Positions 34,889-44,550 are shown, counted from the first letter of the stretch. The stretch: 64,000 nucleotides of DNA from Sediminibacillus terrae (GCF_009602435.1 NZ_VZDQ01000025.1:248001-312000); one strand, 5' to 3'. A program made the numbers and translations. Notes: generated from the sequence alone by a model not told the origin.

Positions 34889-34988
34889 ATTGATTGATGG
34901 TTTTTCCGTGATACTTTCGCCGATTCATTATAGAATAGTGATAAGACAACGTTTTCGAAATTCAGAAGATTTAGGGGAAGGTGACACT

Positions 34989-37754
34989 TTGCAAACTTTA
35001 GAAAAGGAAAGGGACAGTAGTATGTCATTAAGGCGAGACGTGAAAGCATTGGGGAATATTCTTGGAGAAGTATTGTTGCATCATGGCGGACCTGAACTTT
35101 TGGAAAAAGTGGAAAAGATCCGGGTCACCACTAAAAAGCTCCGTAATGAATATGATGAAGGAACATATAAAGCGTTGAAACAGGAAATCGCAAACTTGAA
35201 GCCGCCCATGCGTCAGCAGGTGATTCGTGCGTTTTCGGTATATTTTCATTTGATCAATGCAGCCGAGCAAAACCATCGTATTCGCAGACGCAGGGAATAT
35301 CAGCTTCAAGAAGCTGAAATGGCACAGCCCGGTTCAATTGAAAGCGCTGTGGTTTCGTTGAAAAACAAACAAGTGGATGAGGAAACCATTCAAAAGGTGC
35401 TTGATGAGTTGTCGCTGGAATTGATCATTACTGCGCATCCCACGGAAGCGACGAAGCATTCTGTGCTGGAAATTCAAAAACAGATCGCCAGTATGTTGCA
35501 AAAGCTTGATCAGCCCCAGCTTACCAGCAAAGAGCGGAAGGAGCTGGAAGACGGACTGGTGAACGAGGTAACCATTCTCTGGCAGACGGATGAGCTGCGA
35601 CACAGGAAACCAACTGTGATGGATGAGGTGCGCAACGGCTTATATTATTTCGATCAAACTTTTTTTGATGTACTGCCTGAAATCCATCAGGAGCTGGAAG
35701 AACAGTTGAAGGAAAACTTCGACAGCACCACCTGGAAAGTGCCGAACTTCCTGCATTTTGGTTCCTGGATCGGCGGCGACAGGGACGGAAATCCGAATGT
35801 CACGCCGGAGGTTACCTGGGAAACCTTACACAAACAACGCAATTTGGCATTGAAGAAGTACAAAGAAATCATTGTTCAGCTGATGAAGCGTTTCAGCCAT
35901 TCGACTGAACGGGTGATAATTAGCGAAGAGTTGATTGCCTCAGTAGAAAAAGACGAAGCAGATTACATGGAGAAAGGCCAGGCATGGGCGGTCGAGGCAG
36001 AAATATACCGGCGCAAATTTGCGGTAATGTTGAAGCGGCTTGAAGAGACAGGGAAATCGTCAATCGGCTACAAGGATTCCGCTGAGCTTCTGGAAGATCT
36101 GCAATTGATTGAGAATAGTGTCCAATCACACCAGCCGGTCGACCGGGAGTGGAAGGCGCTTGGCAAATTGATCAGACAAGTACAGTTATTCGGCTTCCAT
36201 CTGGCCTCGCTTGATGTACGTAACCATAGTGGAGAACATGAAGCTGCGGTAACAGAAATCCTGAAGAAAGTTCATATCGCGGAGGATTATGCTTCATTGT
36301 CGGAAACGGAAAAGCAGAAAGTGCTTGAAGAAGTTTTGAATGATCCTCGTCCGTTGTTATTGTTGAATGAGGATTATTCTGAAGAGACCCAGGAAATGCT
36401 CAAGGTCTTTCAAATGATCAAAGACGCCCACGATGAATTCGGCCGGAATGCCATCACCGTCTATTTGGTCAGTATGACGAAATCTGCCAGTGATCTATTG
36501 GAAGTTCTCGTCCTGGCAAAAGAGGCGGGTATTTACCGGGTGCATGCTGATGGCTCAGTGGAAACTCATTTGAACGTGGCTCCGCTTTTGGAAACAGTCG
36601 ATGATTTGATAGCCGGACCGGAAATCATGGAAACTTTGTTCCGGATGGACTGTTACAGCAGCCATTTAAGAAAGCACGGAGACCAGCAGGAAATCATGCT
36701 AGGCTATTCTGATGGCAGTAAAGACGGCGGAACGCTTACCGCCAACTGGAGATTATACAGGGCGCAGCAGGAAATACATGACGTGGCGAAAAAGTTCGGA
36801 CTCGGTTTGAAATTTTTCCACGGACGCGGCGGCTCGCAGGGAAGAGGCGGTGGTCCGTTGAATCGCAGTATCCTATCGCAACCGCCAGAAACGCTGGGTG
36901 ACGGAGTCAAAATCACTGAACAAGGGGAAGTGCTGTCGTCCAGGTATTTGCTGGAGGACATTGCTTACCGCAGTTTAGAACAAGCTACTTCCACCTTGCT
37001 GGAGTCGACGGTCGATAATACGGTCGGTTTGGCCGGCGGCAACGAGCGGGAGGAAAAAGAGTGGCGCAGCATAATGGAGGACATATCCAATACTTCGCTG
37101 AAAAAGTATCAGTCACTCGTATTCGGTGATCCTGACTTTCTTACTTATTTTAAACAGGCTACTCCGCTGAATGAATTAGGTGCCTTAAATATAGGGTCCC
37201 GACCGATGAGCCGGAAAAATCGGGACAGGTTTGAAGATTTACGGGCGATTCCGTGGGTTTTCGCCTGGACGCAAAGCAGGCAGCTGTTACCGGCATGGTA
37301 CGCCGCCGGCACTGGGTTGGACTCCTATGCTTCGGAAAGCGCCGGACATTTACATCAGTTACAGGAAATGTATGAAAAATGGCCGTTTTTCCGTTCAACT
37401 GTCGATAACCTGCAAATGGCATTGTTGAAAGCAGACATCACGACAGCCAAGGAATATGCAGCATTGGTGGAGGATAAGGAAATTGCCGAGCGTATCTTCG
37501 GTAACATCGTCGAAGAATATAACAGAACCAAAGAAGTATTGTTGAAAATCACTGGAAATCAGGAATTACTGGACAATACGGTGAACATACAAGAATCGGT
37601 TCATCGCCGGAATCCTTACGTGGATCCGTTGAATCTACTGCAAGTGAATCTGATTAAGGAATTGCGGGAACAAAAAGAGCCGGACGATGACCTGTTGGTT
37701 GAAGCGTTGCTTACCATCAGCGGGATTGCTGCCGGATTGCGTAACACCGGCTGA
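34989..37754 (+). CDS. ppc: Phosphoenolpyruvate carboxylase
   Basis: A 921-aa anaplerotic enzyme that makes oxaloacetate from PEP and bicarbonate. Conserved blocks are LIITAHPTEATKHS (catalytic His), SWIGGDRDGNPNVTPE, the YSDGSKDGG loop and FFHGRGGSQGRGGGP, and the chain ends with RNTG as in the family. The start is set at TTG 34989, which follows GGGGAAGGTGA and gives the usual short N-terminus before LRRDVKALGNILGEV; ATG 35022 is an alternative. The upstream frame is open further but lacks a site. It is a single-gene unit with a strong terminator. Confidence 0.96.
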   Translation: MQTLEKERDSSMSLRRDVKALGNILGEVLLHHGGPELLEKVEKIRVTTKKLRNEYDEGTYKALKQEIANLKPPMRQQVIRAFSVYFHLINAAEQNHRIRRRREYQLQEAEMAQPGSIESAVVSLKNKQVDEETIQKVLDELSLELIITAHPTEATKHSVLEIQKQIASMLQKLDQPQLTSKERKELEDGLVNEVTILWQTDELRHRKPTVMDEVRNGLYYFDQTFFDVLPEIHQELEEQLKENFDSTTWKVPNFLHFGSWIGGDRDGNPNVTPEVTWETLHKQRNLALKKYKEIIVQLMKRFSHSTERVIISEELIASVEKDEADYMEKGQAWAVEAEIYRRKFAVMLKRLEETGKSSIGYKDSAELLEDLQLIENSVQSHQPVDREWKALGKLIRQVQLFGFHLASLDVRNHSGEHEAAVTEILKKVHIAEDYASLSETEKQKVLEEVLNDPRPLLLLNEDYSEETQEMLKVFQMIKDAHDEFGRNAITVYLVSMTKSASDLLEVLVLAKEAGIYRVHADGSVETHLNVAPLLETVDDLIAGPEIMETLFRMDCYSSHLRKHGDQQEIMLGYSDGSKDGGTLTANWRLYRAQQEIHDVAKKFGLGLKFFHGRGGSQGRGGGPLNRSILSQPPETLGDGVKITEQGEVLSSRYLLEDIAYRSLEQATSTLLESTVDNTVGLAGGNEREEKEWRSIMEDISNTSLKKYQSLVFGDPDFLTYFKQATPLNELGALNIGSRPMSRKNRDRFEDLRAIPWVFAWTQSRQLLPAWYAAGTGLDSYASESAGHLHQLQEMYEKWPFFRSTVDNLQMALLKADITTAKEYAALVEDKEIAERIFGNIVEEYNRTKEVLLKITGNQELLDNTVNIQESVHRRNPYVDPLNLLQVNLIKELREQKEPDDDLLVEALLTISGIAAGLRNTG

Positions 37755-37766
37755 TAACAAGATAAA

Positions 37767-37808
37767 CCCGGGTAATAGGGACCTCTCTATTGCCCGGGAT
37801 ATTTATTT
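37767..37808 (+). terminator. Terminator after ppc
   Basis: CCCGGGTAATAG (37767-37778) and CTATTGCCCGGG (37787-37798) form a 12-bp stem with a G-T pair, followed by a T-rich tail. Confidence 0.85.
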
Positions 37809-37876
37809 GTTAGAAGATATACAATTTGGTGAGTCCGTCCCGACCCGGTTTCAATGAGAAGGAGGAGGTAATACAG

Positions 37877-38755
37877 ATGAAAATACAAGCAGACTTACTA
37901 TTGGATGCCAAAGCAGAGTTGGCAGAGAGTCCCCATTGGGATGCAGAGCGGCAACAGCTATATTGGGTGGATATCAATAACCATCAGCTGCATGTTTTTT
38001 CTCCGAGAGAGGGAAAGGATGAAACGATACAATTTGATCAGTTTGTGAGCGCTGTCGCCATGACGGCTTCCGGGAATCTGCTTTTGGCGATGCATCATGG
38101 AATTCATCGGTGGAATCCCTCAAGTCAAGCATTGTCTTTGATAATCAATCCCGAAGAAGACAAACCGCAGAGTCGTTTTAATGAGGGGAAATGTGATCCA
38201 CAGGGAAGATTCTGGACAGGAACGATGGCATTGAACGCAGAACCGGGAGCGGCTTCTTTGTATAGGATGGATGCAGACTATACGGTAACCAAAATGGTGT
38301 CGGATGTCACGATATCCAACGGGTTAGCCTGGTCTGAAGAAAAAAACACGATGTATTATGCGGACACGCCCACCCAGAGGGTTGATGCGTTTGATTATGA
38401 GCCGGCAACAGGCGCCATTTCCAATCGAAAAACGGTCATTCATATACCGGAAGAAGAGGGAGCCCCGGACGGATTGACGATCGACGAGGAAGGCATGCTG
38501 TGGATTGCGCAATGGGGCGGTTCCAGAGTGGGCAGATGGGACCCCGACACCGGCGAATGCCTCCAGACGATTGAATTGCCGGCGGCGCATGTTTCGTCAT
38601 GTGCGTTTGGCGGAGCAGAACTGGATGAATTGTATATCACCACCGCCCGGGAACACTTAACAGCAGAACAACTGGAACGGCAGCCGCATGCCGGGGGTAT
38701 ATTCCGGGTCAAGCTTGAGGTGAAAGGTGCTGCAAGTTATCGGTTTGCGGATTAG
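37877..38755 (+). CDS. SMP-30/gluconolactonase/LRE family protein
   Basis: A 292-aa six-bladed beta-propeller enzyme. ATG 37877 is eight bases after GGAGGAGG; an open frame upstream is spurious. The divalent-metal ligands of the family are recognisable: Glu in AELAESPHW, Asn in RFNEGKCDPQGRFW, Asn in ISNGLAWS and Asp in GAPDGLTIDEEG. YYADTPTQRVDAFDYE is also typical. Members open sugar lactones (gluconolactone, arabinonolactone and others). No adjacent sugar-acid genes point to a specific substrate. Confidence 0.92.
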   Translation: MKIQADLLLDAKAELAESPHWDAERQQLYWVDINNHQLHVFSPREGKDETIQFDQFVSAVAMTASGNLLLAMHHGIHRWNPSSQALSLIINPEEDKPQSRFNEGKCDPQGRFWTGTMALNAEPGAASLYRMDADYTVTKMVSDVTISNGLAWSEEKNTMYYADTPTQRVDAFDYEPATGAISNRKTVIHIPEEEGAPDGLTIDEEGMLWIAQWGGSRVGRWDPDTGECLQTIELPAAHVSSCAFGGAELDELYITTAREHLTAEQLERQPHAGGIFRVKLEVKGAASYRFAD

Positions 38756-38796
38756 CGGTAGAAGATAGCATATATTCGAAAAGGTTTTCAACAAAA

Positions 38797-38833
38797 GAAG
38801 TCTGTGAGAGATTTTTCCTCACAGACTTTTCAT
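38797..38833. terminator. Bidirectional terminator
   Basis: AAGTCTGTGAG (38798-38808) and CTCACAGACTT (38818-38828) form an 11-bp perfect stem between convergent genes, with A- and T-rich flanks. Confidence 0.88.
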
Positions 38834-38844
38834 CTAACCATTGG

Positions 38845-41800
38845 TTATATTGCTTCTTCCTCTGTTTCATTCTCCGGTTTCTGCTCCGGATATTGTTTCT
38901 TTTTATTGCGGGTGAACAGCCGGTAGACTGCCGGAATCAGAAACAACGTGATAAAAGTAGCGAACAGCAGGCCGGAAATGATCACTGTTGCCATCGGTGC
39001 CTGGTAGTTTCCGGAGGTTCCGGTGGCCAGCGCTAATGGAAGCATGCCGCCTGCAGTCGTCAGTGTAGTCAGGAATATCGGGCGAATCCTGTTTTTTCCG
39101 GCTTCCACTAAGGCATCCTCCACATTTGCTCCGTTGTTGCGCAGTTGATTGGTTCGGTCAATCAGTAGAATTGCATTGTTCAGCACGATGCCGATCAACA
39201 TGACAATTCCCATGCCAGACATGATGCTTAATTCACGTTGTGTTAGAAATAAACCGACGATGACGCCAACCACTGTCATCGGGATGATCGACATAACGAT
39301 TAGCGGGTGGGCGAGATGATTGAACTGAACGGCCATTACCAAGTAGACGAGGAAAATAGCGAGAAGGAGGATCACTGCCATATCCATCATCAATTCCTGC
39401 TGCTGTTCCAAATCTCCTGCGGTCGATATAGAATAGCCGCCAGGTAAATCATAGTCATCAATCAGCTTTTGTACTTCGCGATTTATTGTGCCCAGGTCTT
39501 TCCCCTCAATATCAGCGGATACGGAGACATAGCGTTCTCCGTTAGTATGGGAAATTTGATTTGGAGTTTCCACCGTTCTCAGCGAGACGAAAGTGGATAA
39601 TTCCTGTTCTCCATCGCTTGTAGGAATTTTCTTTTCCAGCAACTGCTTTTGGCTAGCCGTTTCATCATCCCAGGTTGCTTTGAGCGGTATCGTTTCATCT
39701 TCGGTAGTCATTTCACCGACCGGGACGTCCAGGAATGCTTGCTCAATATACTGCTTGATTTGTATTTGGGACAAACCGGCATCCTCTATCTTTTCTTTAT
39801 CCAGCTCCACAACTTGTTCTGGAGAAGCGTTTTCCATGGAATGGGTGACTCCGACGATTCCGTCGATTTCTTTTAATTCGGTGATAAATTGCTCGGTAAT
39901 CCCGTTCAATTCCGAAAAGTCTTCCCCGGCTACATGGATTTGAACTGGATAACCACTGCCGCCGGACATGGCGCTTTGAACACTGGTCAATGGCGTCTTG
40001 TCTTCGAGACTGCGCAGGGTGGCCATGATATCTTTGTTGATGTCTTTTTGATCACGGGTGATGTCTTCCCCTTTGGTCATGTTGATAATCGCGTAGAGCA
40101 TGTTGCCGTTGTCCATGACATAATTTGTTTCCACGTCATCGATTGCCTGCAGTTTGTTGTTCATTTCTAGAACCAAGTCTTCTTTTTCTTCCGGTGAAAT
40201 CCCTGTTTCCGTTTCCACCATCAACTCAGCATAGCGGTTGTATACATCTGGCATGATAGTCATCGGCAATTTGGTAACAAGGAACAAGGATGTGGCAAAC
40301 ATGACGAAGAACAGGCCGATTACCGACAAGCTATAACGTTTTTTTCGAACAATCCATGCAAGCATGCGCTGGTAAAGCCGGAATACGTTGCCTTCCTTCT
40401 GGATGGTTTGCTTTTTCCTGAACGTCAAGAATTTTTCCGATAGAGCGGGTATCAACGTAAAGGAAACGATGACCGAGCTGGTCAAGGTGAAAACGACCAC
40501 CAGCGACAACATGATCATGAATTGTGCCACTTCTCCTCCAAGCAACCCGATAGGAAGGAATACGACAATCGTAGTGAGCATGGAAGCGAAAACGGCGGTA
40601 GCCACTTCCTTTATCCCTTGCAATACCGCCTGTCGACTTTCCAATCCGGCTTCTTTTTTTCGATAAATCGATTCGAGGATGACGATAGATGAATCGACCA
40701 TCATACCGATTCCCAATCCGAGTCCGATCAGAGTCAACATGTTGAAGCTATAATCAAACAGCCACATGGCCGTGAATGTCAACAGGATGGAAGTCGGAAT
40801 CGACAAGGCGATGATTGCGGTTGCCCGGATATTTCGCAGGAATAACAGCAAAACAGCAATGGCAATGATACCGCCGATCAAAATGTTGTTGCTGACGCCG
40901 TCAATGGATTCTTGGACATAGTCAGCCTGGGCTACCATTTCATGAAGCTCGAAACCATCGACCAGACCTGCATCCTCGATTTCTTTTATTTCGGCGCGGA
41001 CTGCTTCGGCCATTTCGATTTGGCTGACATTATCTGTACGTCCTACTTGAACAAAAATAAAATCCTTGCTGCCGTTTTTCCAGACGAATGCTCCATCTTG
41101 AACAGGCTCCAGTGAAACCTCGGCAACATCTTTTACGCGGACAACCCTGTCAGTCGTCGCTATTTCGGTATTCTTTATATCCTTCAGGTCGGTATAAGTG
41201 GTATCCCAGCGAAGGGAAGGGGCGTCTTTGTCATCGCTGAAACTACCCAATGTCGCTTCGCTATTGGCGGCTTGTATAGCTTGAACTGCCTGTTGGGTAT
41301 CCAATGCATGATTTGATAATTTTTGTTGATCAAAAGCAATGACAGCTTCATGTTCTTCCATACCGGAGAGCGATACGTCGCGAACTTCTGCTAAATCCTC
41401 CAGCCTGGGCTCCAGTACATTTTTGGAGAAGGCTGTCATCTCTTCCATCTGTCCGCCGGAAACATCCATATAAAATTCGTAGCTCTGGCTGGTTCCGAAC
41501 CGGCCGGTTTCGATATGATCGACTGCAGACATGTCGGCTGCAGCTGCATTAACCGCTGATTCTACCTTTGGATAAACGGCATCGCCTTTGCCGCTTTCAA
41601 AGGTTAATTGGAATGAGCTTCTCCCGATGCCTGTGGTGGTTTCAACATCTGTAACCCCATCAATAGCAAGTAACTGTTTTTCGATTGGGGTCGTAATCGA
41701 ACGTTCCACATCAGCGGCAGCCGTTTCTCCTGCGAGCATCTCTACATAGGCTCCGTCCATTTCGATGGCTGGCATCAGCTCTTTGTCCAGTTTAACGACA

Positions 41801-41883
41801 GCATAGCTTCCAGTCATCAGGATGAGCACTACCAAGAGTCCGATTAAAATTTTGCGCTTTAAAAAAAATTCCAATAACTTCAT
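38845..41883 (-). CDS. RND family efflux transporter permease (SwrC/AcrB-like)
   Basis: A 1012-aa inner-membrane RND pump with the expected twofold symmetry: TM1 (KILIGLLVVLILMTGSYAV), a large extracytoplasmic loop, TM2-6 (NNILIGGIIAIAVLLLFLRN), TM7, a second loop and TM8-12 ending in FITLFLIPAVYRL. The proton-relay segment is visible in GLGLGIGMMVDSSIVILESI and GIVLNNAILLIDRTNQLR. Gram-positive members such as SwrC of B. subtilis export lipopeptides and amphiphilic drugs. ATG 41883 follows AAAGGAGG. No membrane-fusion protein gene lies beside it, and the regulator is unknown. Confidence 0.95.
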   Translation of the reverse strand: MKLLEFFLKRKILIGLLVVLILMTGSYAVVKLDKELMPAIEMDGAYVEMLAGETAAADVERSITTPIEKQLLAIDGVTDVETTTGIGRSSFQLTFESGKGDAVYPKVESAVNAAAADMSAVDHIETGRFGTSQSYEFYMDVSGGQMEEMTAFSKNVLEPRLEDLAEVRDVSLSGMEEHEAVIAFDQQKLSNHALDTQQAVQAIQAANSEATLGSFSDDKDAPSLRWDTTYTDLKDIKNTEIATTDRVVRVKDVAEVSLEPVQDGAFVWKNGSKDFIFVQVGRTDNVSQIEMAEAVRAEIKEIEDAGLVDGFELHEMVAQADYVQESIDGVSNNILIGGIIAIAVLLLFLRNIRATAIIALSIPTSILLTFTAMWLFDYSFNMLTLIGLGLGIGMMVDSSIVILESIYRKKEAGLESRQAVLQGIKEVATAVFASMLTTIVVFLPIGLLGGEVAQFMIMLSLVVVFTLTSSVIVSFTLIPALSEKFLTFRKKQTIQKEGNVFRLYQRMLAWIVRKKRYSLSVIGLFFVMFATSLFLVTKLPMTIMPDVYNRYAELMVETETGISPEEKEDLVLEMNNKLQAIDDVETNYVMDNGNMLYAIINMTKGEDITRDQKDINKDIMATLRSLEDKTPLTSVQSAMSGGSGYPVQIHVAGEDFSELNGITEQFITELKEIDGIVGVTHSMENASPEQVVELDKEKIEDAGLSQIQIKQYIEQAFLDVPVGEMTTEDETIPLKATWDDETASQKQLLEKKIPTSDGEQELSTFVSLRTVETPNQISHTNGERYVSVSADIEGKDLGTINREVQKLIDDYDLPGGYSISTAGDLEQQQELMMDMAVILLLAIFLVYLVMAVQFNHLAHPLIVMSIIPMTVVGVIVGLFLTQRELSIMSGMGIVMLIGIVLNNAILLIDRTNQLRNNGANVEDALVEAGKNRIRPIFLTTLTTAGGMLPLALATGTSGNYQAPMATVIISGLLFATFITLFLIPAVYRLFTRNKKKQYPEQKPENETEEEAI

Positions 41884-42240
41884 TTACATCCTCCTTTAAC
41901 GATTTGCGAAACAGGCACATTGGAAACGAAATCCACTCTGCGAAGCATTGAGCAGAAGAGGAGTGCTTAAGACCCATGGTAAACCTTAGGTGTTGACTTC
42001 TTGAGGAGAGACAGTAAAAAGTTCATGAATGCTTAAGGGAAACTGAGGTGTCTCGTTTAACACGTGCTTTTCCATCGCATGCATGTATATCTTACCGTTG
42101 CTTTATAAGTCGCATAATGATCCGCGGATGTATCTCGACTAAGACTTTAGACCGAGGAAGAGTTTTCCTCCTGACATTGCAGACTTATAGAAGGCTATTC
42201 AAATTCTTTTATTATTAAAATTAAGCGGTCATTTTTGCAA
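41884..42240 (-). other. Leader region of the RND pump gene with a possible 32-codon upstream frame
   Basis: No clear gene. On the minus strand an ATG at 42084 opens a 32-codon frame ending at 41986 (MHAMEKHVLNETPQF...), about 100 bases before the pump start, with only a weak GGTAAG site. It could be a leader peptide or chance. Around 42101-42137 a sequence resembles one at 43271-43318 on the other side of ectD. Confidence 0.3.
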
Positions 42241-42243
42241 AAG

Positions 42244-42278
42244 AAAAACCACCAGCGTTTTTTTACGCTGATGGTTAT
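42244..42278 (-). terminator. Terminator of ectD
   Basis: On the minus strand AACCATCAGCGT and ACGCTGGTGGTT form a 12-bp stem (plus-strand arms 42247-42258 and 42265-42276) followed by TTTTCTTTTGC. Confidence 0.88.
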
Positions 42279-42307
42279 AGCTGCCATCGAGGGTTTATCA
42301 GTAATTC

Positions 42308-43198
42308 TCAGCCCAGCACAGGCATCTTTTTCCTGGAAGCGATGAATTCAGGTCTAGGTGCTGCTCCCGAGAACGGTTCGACCAATCTGTTCTCCACACT
42401 GTTGTAGACCATGAACAAATTGTTGCGGCCGAAAGGGGTGATATTGCTGTTGCTGCCATGCATCGTGTTGCACTCGAACAGCAGCACGCTGCCTGCAGGA
42501 CCGGTCGGTACAGAAATGCCGTATTCGTTGGCCAGCCAAGTCATGCTGTCATGATCTGGTACGCCGAACTCCTGCATTTTCAGCGATTTCTTATAATGGT
42601 CTTCCGGTGCTTCCCCGATACAGGAAATAAAATGCTCATGGGAACCGGGGATCAGCATCAGCGGGCCATTAAAGGAATAGTTGTCAGACAATGCAATGGA
42701 TACACTGACCGCACGCATCCGCGGCATTCCGTCTTCTACATGCCACGTTTCGAAATCGGAATGCCAGTAGAATTCTTTTCCGGTAAACCCTGGCTTGTAA
42801 TTGATCCGTGACTGGTTGACGTAGACATCGCCGCCGAGCAAGTGATTGACGATATCCAGCAGCCGCTGGTCTGCAGAAACCTTATCGAAATAATCACTAT
42901 TCTGATGTACGGCAAAAATGGAACGGATTTCTTCACTGGTCGGTTCACGGACGACTTCCGGCTTGTCCGATTGTTTGTATTCATCAGCAAGGCCGTAGAT
43001 TTCTTTGCTCATTTCTTTTACTTCGTTTTCCGAAAAGAAACTCTCCAACATCAAAAATCCATTTTGTTCATACGAGGTTATCTGTTCTTGTGTAAGTGGA
43101 GAATGATTTTCTTGACCTTCTCCTGCATGAATGACCGGGTCCTTTCTTGGAATAATACTGACTTCCTGACTTTTTCTGGACGGATATAGATCTTGCAT
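42308..43198 (-). CDS. ectD: Ectoine hydroxylase
   Basis: A 296-aa Fe(II)/2-oxoglutarate dioxygenase of the PhyH superfamily that converts the compatible solute ectoine to 5-hydroxyectoine. The iron ligands are visible as His-x-Asp in [11 protein letters not shown] and the distal His in MHGSNSN. The EctD signature [20 protein letters not shown] and the [18 protein letters not shown] region match the family, and 296 aa is the usual length. GGGAGTGG precedes ATG 43198. The ectABC genes needed to make ectoine are not in the window, so they must lie elsewhere or ectoine must be taken up. The gene is the best marker here of a halotolerant life. Confidence 0.96.
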   Translation of the reverse strand: MQDLYPSRKSQEVSIIPRKDPVIHAGEGQENHSPLTQEQITSYEQNGFLMLESFFSENEVKEMSKEIYGLADEYKQSDKPEVVREPTSEEIRSIFAVHQNSDYFDKVSADQRLLDIVNHLLGGDVYVNQSRINYKPGFTGKEFYWHSDFETWHVEDGMPRMRAVSVSIALSDNYSFNGPLMLIPGSHEHFISCIGEAPEDHYKKSLKMQEFGVPDHDSMTWLANEYGISVPTGPAGSVLLFECNTMHGSNSNITPFGRNNLFMVYNSVENRLVEPFSGAAPRPEFIASRKKMPVLG

Positions 43199-43651
43199 AA
43201 ATCGCCACTCCCTTTTGATTTTTCGTTTTTGGAATGATTCAATCTGCTTTTCTGCTAAGTAAGAAAACTAGCTTCTAAGTCTGTCCAATAAATCCGGACT
43301 CCGCGGATATACTCTCCTATGTTTTGGCGTCCGGTTATCCAAGCAGAGAAGGCCACCTCCTTTTTAATGAACATTCAGAAAACTGTTTCACTTTCAACCC
43401 TAATAGACAAAAGCTGTATTGGCAAAATCGCTGAGAGCGACTCTCGGTCAATACAGCTGTCTGTAAGGCGATTGGGAAGGAATATATAGCGCTTGGGTTG
43501 TTTATCTTGTGCTTGGTAAAGCTAGATGGGAGATGTGGTGTGAGGCTTTGGGGGAGGAGCACGTAAAAAAAAGAGGAGGCTGGAACAAAGCATAGTACCC
43601 AAAACAAATTTGTTCGTTTTTGCTTTGATGGCCATGCTTTTGGCCGGCCCC
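43199..43651. other. 453-base gap with a long hairpin
   Basis: No gene supported. AGCTGTATTG (43412-43421) and CAATACAGCT (43449-43458) form a perfect outer stem, with a nested CTGAGAG / CTCTCGG stem inside. On the minus strand it is followed by TTTTG, so it could terminate the HTH gene. A GGCTGGAACAAAG-type stretch near 43580 and a palindrome, AACAAATTTGTT, lie closer to the HTH gene. The stretch 43271-43318 resembles 42101-42137. Confidence 0.45.
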
Positions 43652-43990
43652 TTACTTGTTTTGTTTTTTCCACTCCATCATGACATCGATGATTTTTATG
43701 AGTGCTTGGCGATCTTCTTCGCCTAATTGGTTTAAATGTAAGAGGATATTGATCTGTTCATCTTTAACATTCTCAGTGAGACGGAATAATTCCGAAATGG
43801 GAATACCCAAAGATAGGGTGACTTTATGAATGGTATTGATGGTTGGATTTTTTTCACCTCTTTCAAGCTGGCCGATATAGGTGGGATGCAATCCTGACAA
43901 ATGAGCCAGCTCTTCTTGGCTTAGTACTTGCTGTTTCCTGATTGCTCTGAGCCGTTCGCCTACTACTTTTGAAATTGGCTTCTGGTGCAT
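43652..43990 (-). CDS. HTH-type (Cro/Xre) transcriptional regulator
   Basis: A 112-aa regulator. An Xre DNA-binding domain occupies residues about 10-65 (RLRAIRKQQVLSQEELAHLSG, then TYIGQLERGEKNPTI). A helical C-terminal extension (LNQLGEEDRQALIKIIDVMMEW) probably dimerises the protein, as in SinR/SlrR relatives. GAGGTGATCGT precedes ATG 43990. It is divergent from the Sda gene. The shared 231-base gap contains two inverted repeats near its start, likely autoregulatory sites. Confidence 0.88.
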   Translation of the reverse strand: MHQKPISKVVGERLRAIRKQQVLSQEELAHLSGLHPTYIGQLERGEKNPTINTIHKVTLSLGIPISELFRLTENVKDEQINILLHLNQLGEEDRQALIKIIDVMMEWKKQNK

Positions 43991-44042
43991 ACGATCACCT
44001 CTATATTAGAAATATACATGGTATTTGTGAACAATCGAAGAT

Positions 44043-44123
44043 ACTATAAATAGTGTTTTGTAAGCGTTGAAATACTAAAGGTATTTTAGTAAGATGTTTA
44101 TAGGCAATTATCCCTATGGATAA
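44043..44123. promoter_or_regulatory. Inverted repeats between the HTH gene and sda
   Basis: ACTAT-aa-ATAGT lies at 44043-44054 and TACTAAA-ggtat-TTTAGTA at 44073-44091, both candidate sites for the divergent HTH protein. TTATCC (44108-44113) and GGATAA (44118-44123) face each other; the second reads TTATCCATA on the minus strand, one base from the DnaA box TTATCCACA. B. subtilis sda is controlled by DnaA. Confidence 0.4.
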
Positions 44124-44221
44124 GTAGATAGTTGAAAAAGAAACGGTGCTGCTACAGTTGCTGTTGCAACAAGACTCAACTTTAAACGGTATGAAATAAC
44201 TATTGGTTAAAGGTGATGTGA

Positions 44222-44353
44222 ATGTTTGATAGCTTGTCAGATGATATTTTGATGGACGCTTATTTAAAGGCGCTTGAACTGGATTTGGAAAAGGATTTTA
44301 TTTCCCTGCTGGAAAAGGCCTTGTTATATCGGGGGCTGTATGTACCGAAGTGA
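44222..44353 (+). CDS. sda: Sda-type sporulation histidine kinase inhibitor
   Basis: A 43-aa protein, MFDSLSDDILMDAYLKALEL... ending in GLYVPK. The pattern LSDDILMDAYLKALELDLEKDFI matches Sda (LSDELL..SYFKA....L..DFI), a helical hairpin that binds the dimerisation domain of sporulation kinases KinA/KinB and blocks the phosphorelay when replication is perturbed. AAAGGTGATGTGA precedes ATG 44222. It stands alone opposite an HTH regulator, and a strong terminator lies 165 bases downstream. The gene is easily missed because of its length. Confidence 0.87.
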   Translation: MFDSLSDDILMDAYLKALELDLEKDFISLLEKALLYRGLYVPK

Positions 44354-44518
44354 AAAACCTTATTTGATGCTGAACGTTAAGGGAAGCGACAGGTTGTTCA
44401 AACAAATTGACATCACGAAGATATAAATCAGCAAATGTTCAGGAAGGGCCTGCACGATTTATGTGCAAGAATACAAGGACAGGTAATTAGATTCCAGGAT
44501 GATAAGCGTGAATTAGAA

Positions 44519-44550
44519 AGGCGCTCCCAATTAAAATGGGAGCGCCTAAT
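44519..44550 (+). terminator. Terminator downstream of sda
   Basis: AGGCGCTCCCA (44519-44529) and TGGGAGCGCCT (44537-44547) form a perfect 11-bp stem, then AATTTT. Confidence 0.85.

Noticed and set aside
43335-43673. 112-codon minus-strand frame overlapping the end of the HTH gene
   Set aside because: It runs through a hairpin, overlaps the HTH gene in another frame and has no start signal.
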